Assembly: GCA_041671545.1 (NCBI GenBank)
Contig: JBAZBI010000002.1
Location: 496,001 to 560,000 of the forward strand
Reading direction: 5' to 3'
Origin: UBA1563 sp041671545
Lineage (GTDB): Bacteria > Bacteroidota > Ignavibacteria > Ignavibacteriales > Ignavibacteriaceae
Length of the DNA stretch: 64,000 nucleotides
The stretch's first letter is position 1, and each line of letters begins with the position of its first letter. The position numbers and the translations under genes were made by a program. This document shows positions 7,855 through 16,355 of the stretch, piece after piece. The notes beneath the pieces were generated by a model. The model did not search any database. It had not been told where the DNA came from and was given only the letters and a program-made list of their open reading frames with translations.

Positions 7855-10221
7855 TCAAAAAGAACCAACAGGTACATTCATTTTCAAATTAATACTTCTT
7901 CCCGGAGATAACGCGTATCCCTTATAAGTATCAAGAAAATCGCGGTAAACTTCGTTCAAAAGATTAGTAACATTTAGGTCAATATTTATTGGTTGATCGT
8001 ATAAACAAAGATCAAATCCCAAACCTAAATCGACCAAATTATATTTCCCTGTTGAACAGACGCCGAACGGTATATCGGGACCAATTCCATCATCGAACTG
8101 ACCAAACGGTTCATAAATACCGGCAGCATTTTTACTTGATACAAATTTTGCATTTATCGAAATGTAAGGCGATTTAATCACAGTATAACTTGGCAATGAA
8201 AATTTAGCCCCAAGCGTAAATCTTTTAGGAGGCATTAATGGTAATTCGTCATCCTTCCAAGAACCGGATGTAAATTCACTTTTAATCAATGAATAACTTC
8301 CGGAAAGCAAAAGCCAATTAAACACACCGGCATCAACCGACAATTCCAAACCGGTTATTAATGCATCTGCTTGATCGTGTGCGAATACGAATGTTGCATT
8401 TGCCGGTGCAAGCGGATGATCCGGCGCGTTGTAAAGAAAAATGTAATTGTTTATTGTATTATGGAAAACTGAAATGTTTGCATTCAACATCTCATTTCTC
8501 AATCTTATTGATGAGCTTAAATCTAGCGACGTTTCATTCTTCAAATTTGGATTCCCTATTTGAAAAGCAAACACGCCTCCGTGTTCGCCGTAAACATAAA
8601 GATTATAAAAGCTCGGTGTTCTGAATCCGCGGCTTACATTTCCGGTTACAGTTAATTGATCCGTTAATTTGTAAGCTGCACCGAACGAACCGGAAAGATT
8701 GGAATAACTCCGCTTGTCGTCATTAGGCAAAAGAGGATTTGTAATTGTTCCATAAAATATTTGATCCCTATAATCAAAACGGGCTCCAAAGTTTAGTATT
8801 AATCTATTCCTCTGCCATTCTTCAAAAAGAAATAAGCCGTAGTTAGTAAAATTGCCGGTCGGTTGTAAAGGCACTTTCCCGATGTTTTCATGATCATAAT
8901 ATTTTACTTCTGCCCCTATCGTCCCGGACAGATTGATTACATCAACATTTTCAACCTCAACACGGCAAGTGTAAACATCAAGTATCAAATCCACGGCAGC
9001 AGAATCGGGTAATGTTGAATAACTTAAACCGGCTTGCGTTGCTTGCCTGTGATTCCTTTGATAACTGAATTTTGGCTTAATAATGAATTTATCCAAAGGT
9101 AAATTTCCTTTAACATTCACTATTTGGTTTTCAAGTCGAAGTCCTATTGGACCGCCGTCGGGTAAAAGGAAATTATTCTTATTTAAATATTGATCATAAT
9201 CGATCGAAAATATTCCGACGGGAGATAAATAACCAACACCAAACGAACCGTTTAGTTGCTCGAAGTTTGTGTTTGGTATTTCACCGGTGAATTTTGGATC
9301 TCCTCTTTTGAGAGTTTTGGAATAAGTATCTGCATTAGGCGTATTAAAATTATCGGCTTTTCTTCTAACAAAATTTGCATTAACTGAAAATAATTCCGTA
9401 GAACCGTTTAATGTAAGCCCACTCATATATTCGTTATTATTTGAAAAATAACCTCCGGATAGAGAACCGCCAAAATCCAAATCGCTTTTTTGTGAAAAAT
9501 GAAAAGGATGAGGTATTAAATTTACAGCGCCGCCCATTGCGTCGGAACCATAAAGCAAACTTGCAGCCCCTTTTATTACTTCTATTCGGTCGTAGTTTGA
9601 AGCTTCGATATTGGGAGAGTGACGTTCACCGTATTGCTGGTATTCTTGAGTAACACCGTCACTTAGAATTAAAACACGTTCCCCCGTGTGTCCGCGCACT
9701 ACCGGCTTTCCGGCGACAGAACCGGCAGAAAGATTGTAAATACCGGGCATATTTTCCAAAGTTTTTCCGAGCGATGACGATTCCGATTTCATTTTCTCTC
9801 TGCCGCTTAAAGAACTTACATCTTGCGGACTGTTTAAAGGATCAGTAGCATAGGGATTCCCCGTCACAATAACGGTTTCAGTCTGGATTGTAGTTGGTTT
9901 TAATTTAATCATTAGTTCAACTATATTTTCTATCTCTGAATCAATCATCTTTATTTCAGATTCAAAACCGATGTAACTAATAACAAGCCGGTGTTTACCT
10001 TTTGGAATATTTGTGATGATAAATTCACCTTTATCATTGGTGACCGTTCCGCGGCTAAGTGAAGGCAATGCAATATGAGCTCCGTAAAGTGCAATACCCT
10101 CATTTGATAAAACTTTCCCTTTAATTGTTCCACCATATTTTTCGGCAGAAAGGATGTTTATACTAAAAAGAAAAAATATAATAACAACCGGCAATAGCCG
10201 GTTTATTTTAATTGAATGCAT
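7855..10221 (-). CDS. TonB-dependent outer-membrane receptor
   Basis: A 788-residue outer-membrane receptor. The order is a signal peptide (about 1-26, ending NILSA), a carboxypeptidase-regulatory-like beta-sandwich (about 30-112, GTIKGKVLSNEGIALYGAHI), a plug domain (about 125-240, with RVLILSDGVTQEYQQYGERH and IEVIKGAASLLYGSDAMGGA), and a 22-strand barrel to the end. It imports a substrate with TonB energy. The plug wording is that of heme/cobalamin/metal receptors, but the ligand cannot be fixed from sequence. GGAG lies before the ATG. The small exported protein at 10255..10578 is 33 bases upstream in the same direction. Confidence 0.93.
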   Translation of the reverse strand: MHSIKINRLLPVVIIFFLFSINILSAEKYGGTIKGKVLSNEGIALYGAHIALPSLSRGTVTNDKGEFIITNIPKGKHRLVISYIGFESEIKMIDSEIENIVELMIKLKPTTIQTETVIVTGNPYATDPLNSPQDVSSLSGREKMKSESSSLGKTLENMPGIYNLSAGSVAGKPVVRGHTGERVLILSDGVTQEYQQYGERHSPNIEASNYDRIEVIKGAASLLYGSDAMGGAVNLIPHPFHFSQKSDLDFGGSLSGGYFSNNNEYMSGLTLNGSTELFSVNANFVRRKADNFNTPNADTYSKTLKRGDPKFTGEIPNTNFEQLNGSFGVGYLSPVGIFSIDYDQYLNKNNFLLPDGGPIGLRLENQIVNVKGNLPLDKFIIKPKFSYQRNHRQATQAGLSYSTLPDSAAVDLILDVYTCRVEVENVDVINLSGTIGAEVKYYDHENIGKVPLQPTGNFTNYGLFLFEEWQRNRLILNFGARFDYRDQIFYGTITNPLLPNDDKRSYSNLSGSFGAAYKLTDQLTVTGNVSRGFRTPSFYNLYVYGEHGGVFAFQIGNPNLKNETSLDLSSSIRLRNEMLNANISVFHNTINNYIFLYNAPDHPLAPANATFVFAHDQADALITGLELSVDAGVFNWLLLSGSYSLIKSEFTSGSWKDDELPLMPPKRFTLGAKFSLPSYTVIKSPYISINAKFVSSKNAAGIYEPFGQFDDGIGPDIPFGVCSTGKYNLVDLGLGFDLCLYDQPINIDLNVTNLLNEVYRDFLDTYKGYALSPGRSINLKMNVPVGSF

Positions 10222-10254
10222 TAATATCTCCGTTATTTGAGTGACAATACTTTT

Positions 10255-10578
10255 TTATAAATCGGGTATTTGCCAAACAAGCGGAGGACCTCTTAAGTAG
10301 CTTACACTAGGTTTATTTTGAAAGGTTAGTAATATTTGAGGCGTATCGATGTTGGATTCAACTATGAATTCATTTGGTAATTCAAAGTGAATAGTAATGC
10401 CGTTGCTAAAAGTCTGGGATATAATAAAAGCCGGGCAATCGTCGCGTTCGGGTTCATTAGGTTTGTGATTATGAAGAAGTTCTCTTCCGGAATTAAATGC
10501 GAAGATCAATAAGAGTAAAAAAAGAACTAAAGAAGACTTAGCTTTTAATACGGATATTTTATTTATTGAATTGAGCAT
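10255..10578 (-). CDS. Small exported protein next to TonB receptor
   Basis: A 107-residue protein not assigned to a family with confidence. It has a hydrophobic N-terminal segment (about 14-32, SSLVLFLLLLIFAF), then a histidine/acidic stretch HNHKPNEPERDDCPA (about 36-50) and a C-terminal SYLRGPPLVWQ. Short periplasmic proteins with a His-rich stretch and an RGPP tail are often found beside TonB metal receptors (DUF2946-like), so a metal-related partner role for the downstream receptor is inferred. Confidence 0.6.
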   Translation of the reverse strand: MLNSINKISVLKAKSSLVLFLLLLIFAFNSGRELLHNHKPNEPERDDCPAFIISQTFSNGITIHFELPNEFIVESNIDTPQILLTFQNKPSVSYLRGPPLVWQIPDL

Positions 10579-10624
10579 TTAGCAACTAAAATTACTTTAA
10601 GGTTAATCATTTTCATTAATATTT

Positions 10625-10999
10625 TCAATGTTTTTGGTCGTCACTGTGTCCATGACCAATGCTTTTTTTTGCTGTTGGTTCGGTCAATTGCTTTATTTCA
10701 CCTTTTACAAATTTATCTATCGCTTCTTGAACCGACATCTTTCTTGCAAGATATACTTTACTCTTTGGTGTATTTAAAATTTCAAATGCATGCGGTCCAA
10801 CATTACCAACAATAACTGCTTCTACTCCTTTATCCAAAAAATCATGAAGGCTATAGTGATTGTGTCCTTCATCTATATTTTCAAACGCTTCGAAAATATT
10901 TGTCTCTGTGTTGAACATAATAAAGTAATGTGCATGTCCAAATCTTTTTGCAATTGAACTTTCCAAATTATTGCAGTCAGCGCCTATTAACAGAAGCAT
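10625..10999 (-). CDS. NifX/NifB-type (DIM) cofactor-binding protein
   Basis: A 124-residue member of the dinitrogenase iron-molybdenum cofactor (NifX/NifY/NifB C-terminal) family, an RNase-H-like fold that binds metal-sulfur cofactors. Motifs are SSIAKRFGHAHYFIMFN, a long central helix-loop (DFLDKGVEAVIVGNVGPHAFEIL) and a C-terminal SIGHGHSDDQKH rich in His. It lacks the nitrogenase-specific NifB radical SAM domain. It is one of four such proteins in this gene train and sits at its downstream end, 66 bases after the deformylase. Confidence 0.85.
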   Translation of the reverse strand: MLLLIGADCNNLESSIAKRFGHAHYFIMFNTETNIFEAFENIDEGHNHYSLHDFLDKGVEAVIVGNVGPHAFEILNTPKSKVYLARKMSVQEAIDKFVKGEIKQLTEPTAKKSIGHGHSDDQKH

Positions 11000-11065
11000 A
11001 TTTTTCCTTACAATTTAGTGAGTATGATTATTCTACTTAGTAGCGTTACTTTCATTCCGTATTAA

Positions 11066-11512
11066 TCAATCTATTAATCGACCGTGGTCTATAATCAGCA
11101 CCCCGTTTAAATGATCAACTTCGTGCTGAATTACTCGTGCGGCCAGACCTTTAAATTCCCTCTCTTTTCCTTTTTCGTTCTGATCGAGATATCTAACAAA
11201 GAGCGTTTCTATTCTACTAACTTTAACCGTTGTATCCGGCAAACTTAAACATCCTTCTTCCATTTGTTCTTCACCAAATCCTGAGAGTATCTCAGGATTT
11301 ATCATCAAGATCAATCCTTCGCCTATATCTGTAATCACCACCCTTTTTGATGCTCCAACCTGAGGTGCCGCCAATCCTATTGCGCGATGAGCGTACATGA
11401 TCTCGGACATGTTTTTTAGCAAATGACGGGTAACGTGGTCAATCTTGTTTACCGGTAATGCTATTTTTCTTAGAACGGGATCCGGATAAATTTTTAACTC
11501 ATACTTTTTCAT
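11066..11512 (-). CDS. def: Peptide deformylase
   Basis: Removes the formyl group from the N-terminal methionine of new proteins. All three catalytic motifs are intact in 148 residues: GLAAPQVG (46-53), EGCLSLP (86-92, metal-ligand Cys) and QHEVDH (129-134, metal-ligand His pair and catalytic Glu). It is short, without the C-terminal helix extension of the E. coli enzyme. Its place is unusual: inside a metal-cofactor gene train and not beside fmt. Cotranscription with that train is inferred from spacing of 45 bases. Confidence 0.93.
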   Translation of the reverse strand: MKKYELKIYPDPVLRKIALPVNKIDHVTRHLLKNMSEIMYAHRAIGLAAPQVGASKRVVITDIGEGLILMINPEILSGFGEEQMEEGCLSLPDTTVKVSRIETLFVRYLDQNEKGKEREFKGLAARVIQHEVDHLNGVLIIDHGRLID

Positions 11513-11556
11513 AGCAATATTCTGCCAATTGATACCTGAATTTTAATTTTTAGATA

Positions 11557-12102
11557 CTACGGCAGAAGAACCGCCACTGCCAATACCGTTGTCCACAATC
11601 CATTTTTGTCTCCTTCGGCAGTTTGGGTAATATTAAAAGATTTTACAATCTTTCCTGACATTTTAAAAACCTGCTCACGTTCATTCCAGTCCGAATCCGA
11701 ATCAAATTCAACCCCGAGAGTTGTGGCAAGCATTTGAGCGGCTAAGTCTTCAGCATAATCTCCGGCAATTTTTTCTTTTACTCCAAAAGGATGATGCTCT
11801 GATAAATAACCATATTGATTGCCGTTTGCCGGAATTGCAACACCGATAGAGGACGCAATTAGCCTATTCGGTTCGTTCGTTGAATTCCGGGCCATAACGG
11901 CAAATGTAATTTGACCTGCGCTGATTTCTTTTAATCCTTGCTGCCTAGAAATCATTTTGCATCCCGGCGGATAAATACTGCTGACGGTTACCAAGTTGCA
12001 AATCTCTATTCCGGCACTTCGTAAAGCCGCTTCAAATGAGCTGAGATAGTCTCTGTGTCTTCCAACCCCCTTTGTAAAAAATATTTTAGTCGGAACGTAC
12101 AA
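11557..12102 (-). CDS. Pyruvoyl-dependent arginine decarboxylase
   Basis: Makes agmatine from arginine, using a pyruvoyl group formed by self-cleavage. The 181-residue proenzyme has the cleavage site VTVSSIYPPGCK with Ser41-Ser42, matching the Ser-Ser site of the Methanocaldococcus enzyme. It also has IASSIGVAIPA, GYLSEHHPFG and the C-terminal GLWTTVLAVAVLLP typical of PvlArgDC. Beta chain would be residues 1-41 and alpha chain 42-181. It lies 14 bases from a DIM-family gene. A link with the surrounding cofactor genes is unexplained; polyamine synthesis is the usual role. Confidence 0.9.
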   Translation of the reverse strand: MYVPTKIFFTKGVGRHRDYLSSFEAALRSAGIEICNLVTVSSIYPPGCKMISRQQGLKEISAGQITFAVMARNSTNEPNRLIASSIGVAIPANGNQYGYLSEHHPFGVKEKIAGDYAEDLAAQMLATTLGVEFDSDSDWNEREQVFKMSGKIVKSFNITQTAEGDKNGLWTTVLAVAVLLP

Positions 12103-12116
12103 TTTTCTACTCCTTT

Positions 12117-12437
12117 TTATTTGGATAAATAATTGTTAACGGCATCTTTAACTTTTATTGTCCCTTTGTAACCGTCAACTATTTTAACTCCCCCTTTTTT
12201 GAGAGTTTCTTCCGCTTTATCTCCAACGTGACCGGTAAGTAAAACTTCAGCGGCTTTGTTGATAATTAATTCAGCGGCGTTGGGACCCGCGCCGCTTTGC
12301 ATCTGCTCACCGAGATTTGAGACGGCTTCAAATTTCAACGTATCTGAATCCACAATTAATAAATATTGGCACCGTCCGAATTGTTCACTAAGAAGTGCAT
12401 CCATTGATCCGCCGGTTGAGGTTACTGCAATTTTCAT
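12117..12437 (-). CDS. NifX/NifB-type (DIM) cofactor-binding protein
   Basis: A compact 106-residue DIM-family protein: MKIAVTSTGGSMDALLSEQFGRCQ (two pieces of the family start), then NKAAEVLLTGHVGDKAEETLKK. It is closest in form to the stand-alone orange-protein/MTH1175-like subfamily, which binds metal-sulfur clusters. It lies 4 bases downstream of a MinD-ferredoxin ATPase, the same pairing seen in ORP operons of anaerobes. Confidence 0.88.
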   Translation of the reverse strand: MKIAVTSTGGSMDALLSEQFGRCQYLLIVDSDTLKFEAVSNLGEQMQSGAGPNAAELIINKAAEVLLTGHVGDKAEETLKKGGVKIVDGYKGTIKVKDAVNNYLSK

Positions 12438-12441
12438 TTTT

Positions 12442-13329
12442 TCAATTCCTTTTATTGTTTTTTATTTGATGCTTAATTCCCGACCATATCTTTTCTATAC
12501 GTTCTTTTATTTCAATATTAAATTCTACTATCGTTTTCCCCAGTTGCAGCGACCGAACAAAGTCCTGATGAAAAGGAAGCAATCCCAAAACAGCAACATT
12601 ATTTGTCTGAGCCATACCGGCAATCAGTTCAGTGATTTCAAGATTTAAATCATATTTATTGATGATGATGCCATGCGCGTATTTGAATGTTTTTAATAAT
12701 TCGAGAAGTCTTTTCAAATCGTGCAATCCGGAGAGAGTCGGTTCGGTGATTATCACAACGAAATCAGTACCGGCGAGGCTGGCATTTACCGGGCAGCCAA
12801 TTCCCGGTGGTCCATCAATTATTATCCACTCCGTTTCTTCCGTAATATTTTCAACTGCCGCTTTTTTTATTTCACTCACAAGTTTCCCTGAGTTCCCCTC
12901 GCCCGGAAGAAGTTTTGCATAAAAAAACTTAGAACTGTCTTCAAGTTCGCCGGAGTAAAATTCGCCCGTTTTTTTTGTTTCAAAGGAAATAGCTTGTTCG
13001 GGACAAACCTTAACACAAAACCCGCATCCCTCGCAGCTAATTAAATCAACTTTAAAATTTTCTATTGCATCAAATCTGCAAACTTCTTCGCACAATCCGC
13101 AGCCGCTGCATTTGTTGGAATCTATTTCTGCTTTGTTCCCGCCGTAGAATTCTTTTTCTGTCGCAATTTTGGGTTTTAACAAAAGATATAAATTAGCCGC
13201 ATCTACATCGCAATCGATAACAATTTTATTTTGAATTAATTTAGAAAGAGAAGCGGCAAAGGAGGTTTTCCCCGTACCCCCTTTACCGCTTAAAACAACT
13301 ATTTGAGAATGATTTTGAATTTTGTTCAC
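12442..13329 (-). CDS. MinD-superfamily ATPase with ferredoxin insert
   Basis: A 295-residue cytosolic P-loop ATPase. It has the deviant Walker A VLSGKGGTGKTS (about 12-23) and a DCDVDAAN switch. A two-cluster [4Fe-4S] ferredoxin insert carries CSGCGLCEEVC and CEGCGFCVKVC (about 75-115). The catalytic GPPGIGCPVNAS and the FVVIITEPTLSGLHDL region follow. This layout matches the paired MinD/ferredoxin proteins of orange-protein operons and relates to the NifH/Mrp class of cluster carriers. A paralogue with the same layout is at 14073..14951, separated only by a peroxiredoxin gene. Confidence 0.92.
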   Translation of the reverse strand: MNKIQNHSQIVVLSGKGGTGKTSFAASLSKLIQNKIVIDCDVDAANLYLLLKPKIATEKEFYGGNKAEIDSNKCSGCGLCEEVCRFDAIENFKVDLISCEGCGFCVKVCPEQAISFETKKTGEFYSGELEDSSKFFYAKLLPGEGNSGKLVSEIKKAAVENITEETEWIIIDGPPGIGCPVNASLAGTDFVVIITEPTLSGLHDLKRLLELLKTFKYAHGIIINKYDLNLEITELIAGMAQTNNVAVLGLLPFHQDFVRSLQLGKTIVEFNIEIKERIEKIWSGIKHQIKNNKRN

Positions 13330-13341
13330 CTGTTCTTTTTT

Positions 13342-14058
13342 CTATTCTTTGATGATGGACTTTAAGACTTTTTCTTTATCCAACTTCTTAGTGCAGAAGA
13401 ACCAATCTTGACAATTTAGATTTTTCTTATCTTCCATGCGTTCCTTTGCTGTACCGCAAGATCCAGCCGTCGGAACAATAACATCATCACCGGGCTGCCA
13501 ATCCGCCGGAGTTGCGACTGAAAAAATATCCGCGGTTTGAAGCGCTACCACTACACGATAAAGTTCGTCAAAGTTTCTGCCTAAGCTTAAGGGATAATAA
13601 ATGATTGTCCGTATGATTCCTTTCGGGTCGATAACAAATACCGCTCTCACCGCTTTGGTAGAACTTTCTCCCGGTTGGATCATTCCATATTTGTTGGCTA
13701 TTTCCATTGTGATGTCTTCGATCAACGGGAAATTAACTTCAACATTTTTCATACCTCTGTATTCAATTTTTTCTTTAATGGTTCTTAACCAGGCAATGTG
13801 GCTGTATATTCCGTCAATTGATAAACCAACCAACTTACAATTTGCTTTCAGAAATTTTTCTTCTAAAAATGCGAAGGTTATAAATTCTGATGTACATACC
13901 GGAGTAAAATCTGCCGGATGACTGAAAAGAATTACCCAGTTACCTGCATATTCTTCCGGGAAATTAATATCTCCTTGGGTTGTAACCGCCTTAAACATCG
14001 GCGCCTTATCACCGATCCGCGGCATTGAAACTACTTGAGACACGCTGTTACTTTCCAT
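13342..14058 (-). CDS. 1-Cys-type (Prx6) peroxiredoxin
   Basis: A 238-residue peroxide reductase with the peroxidatic site HPADFTPVCTSEF (Cys about 56) and the long C-terminal arm of the Prx6 subfamily. The tail adds SCGTAKERM and NLNCQDWFFC, giving extra cysteines that could act as resolving residues, as in archaeal Prx6 enzymes. It lies between two MinD-ferredoxin ATPase genes (12 and 14 bases away), so it likely protects Fe-S assembly from peroxide (inference). Confidence 0.94.
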   Translation of the reverse strand: MESNSVSQVVSMPRIGDKAPMFKAVTTQGDINFPEEYAGNWVILFSHPADFTPVCTSEFITFAFLEEKFLKANCKLVGLSIDGIYSHIAWLRTIKEKIEYRGMKNVEVNFPLIEDITMEIANKYGMIQPGESSTKAVRAVFVIDPKGIIRTIIYYPLSLGRNFDELYRVVVALQTADIFSVATPADWQPGDDVIVPTAGSCGTAKERMEDKKNLNCQDWFFCTKKLDKEKVLKSIIKE

Positions 14059-14072
14059 AAGGAACTCCTTTT

Positions 14073-14951
14073 TTAGTTAATAGTGATGTTACTTTTTTCC
14101 ACTTCAATCAATGCGGTTATTTTTTTTACAATGTTTTTAATTTCTTCCTTCAGATTTATTAAAAACAGTACCGGTATTTTTCCATTAGAATAATCTTTTG
14201 CAATTTCCTTATCAAATGGAATTTTCATCAAAATAGTTATTTGCCCGGTGTTCAAATAATCCTCCAGATTAGTGTATGATTCCTCATATTTATTTATCAC
14301 AACACCAAAGGGAATATTAAGAATGCGTAAAACTTCAACTGCGAGTTTCAGATCATGCAATCCAAACGGGTTGGACTCGGTAACGAGGATGCAATAATCG
14401 GAATCGCGCACTGCCTCAACCATTGAGCATGAAGTTCCCGGAGGAGAATCTATAATATTCAGCTTATCGGTTTGAATTTTCTTTTTAACTTCTTTAATTA
14501 ACGGCGAGGTGGAAGCTTCACCAACATTTAAAATTCCATCAAAAAAAAGAACATTGCTCTCCTCAGATATTCCTTCACGAACAAAACCAATAGTTTTTCC
14601 CTTTTCGGTAATCGCTTTCTCAGGACAAAAGTATGTACAGGCTCCACATCCATGACATAATTCATCTATAAGGAAAATATCTGAACCCATCTTTATCAAA
14701 GCATTAAACTCACAAACCTGTGAACATTTTCCACAAAATGTGCATAGGGAAAAGTCAATTACGGGAAGCATCTTTACCGTTGGATTTTCTTCATGAAATT
14801 TAGGGTGAAGCAGAATATGCCCGTTTGGTTCTTCTACATCGCAATCTATATAAACGGAATCTTCAATAACGGATGCAAGCCCGCAAGCTACTGTTGTTTT
14901 ACCGGTTCCACCTTTACCAGAGGCAATTGATATTATCAATTCGCGACTCAA
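14073..14951 (-). CDS. MinD-superfamily ATPase with ferredoxin insert
   Basis: A 292-residue paralogue of 12442..13329. It begins MSRELIISIASGKGGTGKTT (Walker A about 10-19), with DCDVEEPNGH, a two-cluster ferredoxin insert (CTFCGKCSQVC and CHGCGACTYFC, about 70-110), and SPPGTSCSMVEAV. Paired MinD ATPases with ferredoxin domains are the core of ORP complexes. It is 3 bases downstream of the DIM gene at 14955..15335, and all signs point to one complex. Confidence 0.92.
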   Translation of the reverse strand: MSRELIISIASGKGGTGKTTVACGLASVIEDSVYIDCDVEEPNGHILLHPKFHEENPTVKMLPVIDFSLCTFCGKCSQVCEFNALIKMGSDIFLIDELCHGCGACTYFCPEKAITEKGKTIGFVREGISEESNVLFFDGILNVGEASTSPLIKEVKKKIQTDKLNIIDSPPGTSCSMVEAVRDSDYCILVTESNPFGLHDLKLAVEVLRILNIPFGVVINKYEESYTNLEDYLNTGQITILMKIPFDKEIAKDYSNGKIPVLFLINLKEEIKNIVKKITALIEVEKSNITIN

Positions 14952-14954
14952 GTA

Positions 14955-15335
14955 TTAGTGATGATGATGTTCGTTTCCGTGTGCACACACTTCATAGCCA
15001 CTCAGTTTACCTGCTATAAAAAGGTTCAACGCATCTTCATAGAGAAGACCCGGTGCTGTAATGACATTAATGCCAAATCCAAGAAAATTAGAGACGGCTT
15101 TTTGCCCCATCCCGCCGGCAATGATGGTTCCAACATTATATTGTTTTACATATCCGGGAAGCTGGCACACGCCGCCATGTTCACCGGCTAAAGGATTAAA
15201 ATAGGTTTCTTTCTTTATTATTTTATTCTGTTCGTCGAACTCGCACACATTGAATTTCGTGCATCTTCCAAAATGTTCAGCCACTATTTGCTGATCACCG
15301 TTTTCTTCAATTGCTACCGCTAACCGTTGATTCAT
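14955..15335 (-). CDS. NifX/NifB-type (DIM) protein with His tail
   Basis: A 126-residue DIM-family protein: RLAVAIEENGDQQIVAEHFG, then a Cys/Gly-rich GEHGGVCQLPGYVKQYN and TIIAGGMGQKAVSNFLGFGI. It ends VCAHGNEHHHH, a native histidine-rich tail that should bind transition metal. The Cys/His content is higher than in the other three copies of this train, so it may be the metal-receiving member (inference). Confidence 0.88.
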   Translation of the reverse strand: MNQRLAVAIEENGDQQIVAEHFGRCTKFNVCEFDEQNKIIKKETYFNPLAGEHGGVCQLPGYVKQYNVGTIIAGGMGQKAVSNFLGFGINVITAPGLLYEDALNLFIAGKLSGYEVCAHGNEHHHH

Positions 15336-15371
15336 ATTAACTCCACATATTTATATTACTTGAGAATTTAT

Positions 15372-15761
15372 TTACCTAAAAATTTTTATCCCAGTTCCTT
15401 CTTTTCTACCGATCTCTTTAGAAGATTCATGTTTAATTATCAGCAATTTCCCTTTTACAAATTGATTCACAATTTCTTCAACCTGCTTTTTGGCACAAGA
15501 GTATACTTTTACATTGGCAGATTCCAACAGTCGGAGTGGATGGACACCTATTTCAATAGTAATTACCGCCCCGGCATTTTTTTCAATCATAAACTGCGCT
15601 GTTTGGATTCCGGCTCCACCAAATATGTTTGCATAAGGATTGCGAAGAAATTCGAATGTGTTTTTCTCCGTATCATAAAAAATTACGAACGGAGTCCTTC
15701 CGAATTTCTCCGCAACAAAAGAATTCAGATCCATGCTCTCGGATGTAATTGCAATTAACAT
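15372..15761 (-). CDS. NifX/NifB-type (DIM) cofactor-binding protein
   Basis: A 129-residue DIM-family protein beginning MLIAITSESMDLNSFVAEKF, then GRTPFVIFYDTEKNTFEFLR and NAGAVITIEIGVHPLRLLES. It ends with KEIGRKEGTGIKIF. It is the fourth copy in the train and the most diverged at its C-terminus; no His tail is present. It is 15 bases downstream of the small glycine-rich gene at 15777..16010. Confidence 0.87.
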   Translation of the reverse strand: MLIAITSESMDLNSFVAEKFGRTPFVIFYDTEKNTFEFLRNPYANIFGGAGIQTAQFMIEKNAGAVITIEIGVHPLRLLESANVKVYSCAKKQVEEIVNQFVKGKLLIIKHESSKEIGRKEGTGIKIFR

Positions 15762-15776
15762 TAGAGTGACATCATT

Positions 15777-16010
15777 TTATCTGTTTCTGAATCCTTGTCC
15801 TTTACCTTTTCCACCGCCATGGTGATTTCCTAATCCACGACCGCCGCGTGGTTTTCCGCCGCGTCCGAGTCCGTAAACAACTGCCTTATTCTCTGCAGAT
15901 TGGTCGGTGGTCTTTTCAGTTTGTATTGTTTTAGTATCTTTGCAGCGACCTCTTTTTATTCCGGTCCTTGCACCTTCTCCTTGCGGACCTGTTCCATTAA
16001 AGTTTGGCAT
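15777..16010 (-). CDS. Small Gly-rich DUF5320-like protein
   Basis: A 77-residue protein starting MPNFNGTGPQGEGARTGIKR with Cys at 23 and ending in a Gly/Arg/His-rich stretch (about 48-77, GRGGKPRGGRGLGNHHGGGK). The N-terminus matches the MPGFDGTGPxGxGxxTGxGxGxC pattern of DUF5320 proteins, which repeatedly occur beside NifX-type and MinD-ferredoxin genes in anaerobes. The function is unknown; a scaffold or metal-binding accessory is possible. Confidence 0.75.
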   Translation of the reverse strand: MPNFNGTGPQGEGARTGIKRGRCKDTKTIQTEKTTDQSAENKAVVYGLGRGGKPRGGRGLGNHHGGGKGKGQGFRNR

Positions 16011-16043
16011 AAATGCCTCCTTCTTTTTGTTTGTTTAAATGTG

Positions 16044-16355
16044 TCAAATTACTAAAATCGAATTTTTAGAATCACCAAAATGAGTTAACACTTGCCTGTC
16101 TGCATCGGGTTCGTTCAACCAGACTTGTCCGTCACCTAAATATCTAAATTGATATTCTTTTCCGGCATTCAAATTATATTCTGCACTAAAAGAACCATCG
16201 GGACTATTATGCGAGAATTTATCTTTATGAATATCCCAATTGTTAAAATTGCCAACGAGATTGACATGTGTAAAATTTTCACTTACTTCTTTTGGAAGAA
16301 TAAAGGTAACATGACAAATGCTTCCGTCTTTTGAATATTTTTTATTAATAGCCAT
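16044..16355 (-). CDS. Glycogen-binding-like (CBM48) small protein
   Basis: A 103-residue protein built as one isoamylase N-terminal/AMPK-type carbohydrate-binding fold. It has THVNLVGNFNNWDIHKDKF (about 29-47), EYNLNAGKEYQFRYLGDGQVW (in two parts) and NEPDADRQV near the C-terminus. Cytosolic, no signal. Stand-alone domains of this type occur in metabolic and regulatory roles. Its start overlaps the end of the radical SAM gene at 16345..17298 by 11 bases, tying it to the train, but why is unclear. Confidence 0.8.
   Translation of the reverse strand: MAINKKYSKDGSICHVTFILPKEVSENFTHVNLVGNFNNWDIHKDKFSHNSPDGSFSAEYNLNAGKEYQFRYLGDGQVWLNEPDADRQVLTHFGDSKNSILVI

Noticed and set aside
11557..12102. Histidine decarboxylase
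   Set aside because: Length and the VSSIYPPG site match the arginine-type pyruvoyl enzyme.
10625..15761. Nitrogen-fixation (nif) cluster
   Set aside because: DIM proteins are stand-alone; no nifHDK, nifEN or NifB radical SAM fusion is present.
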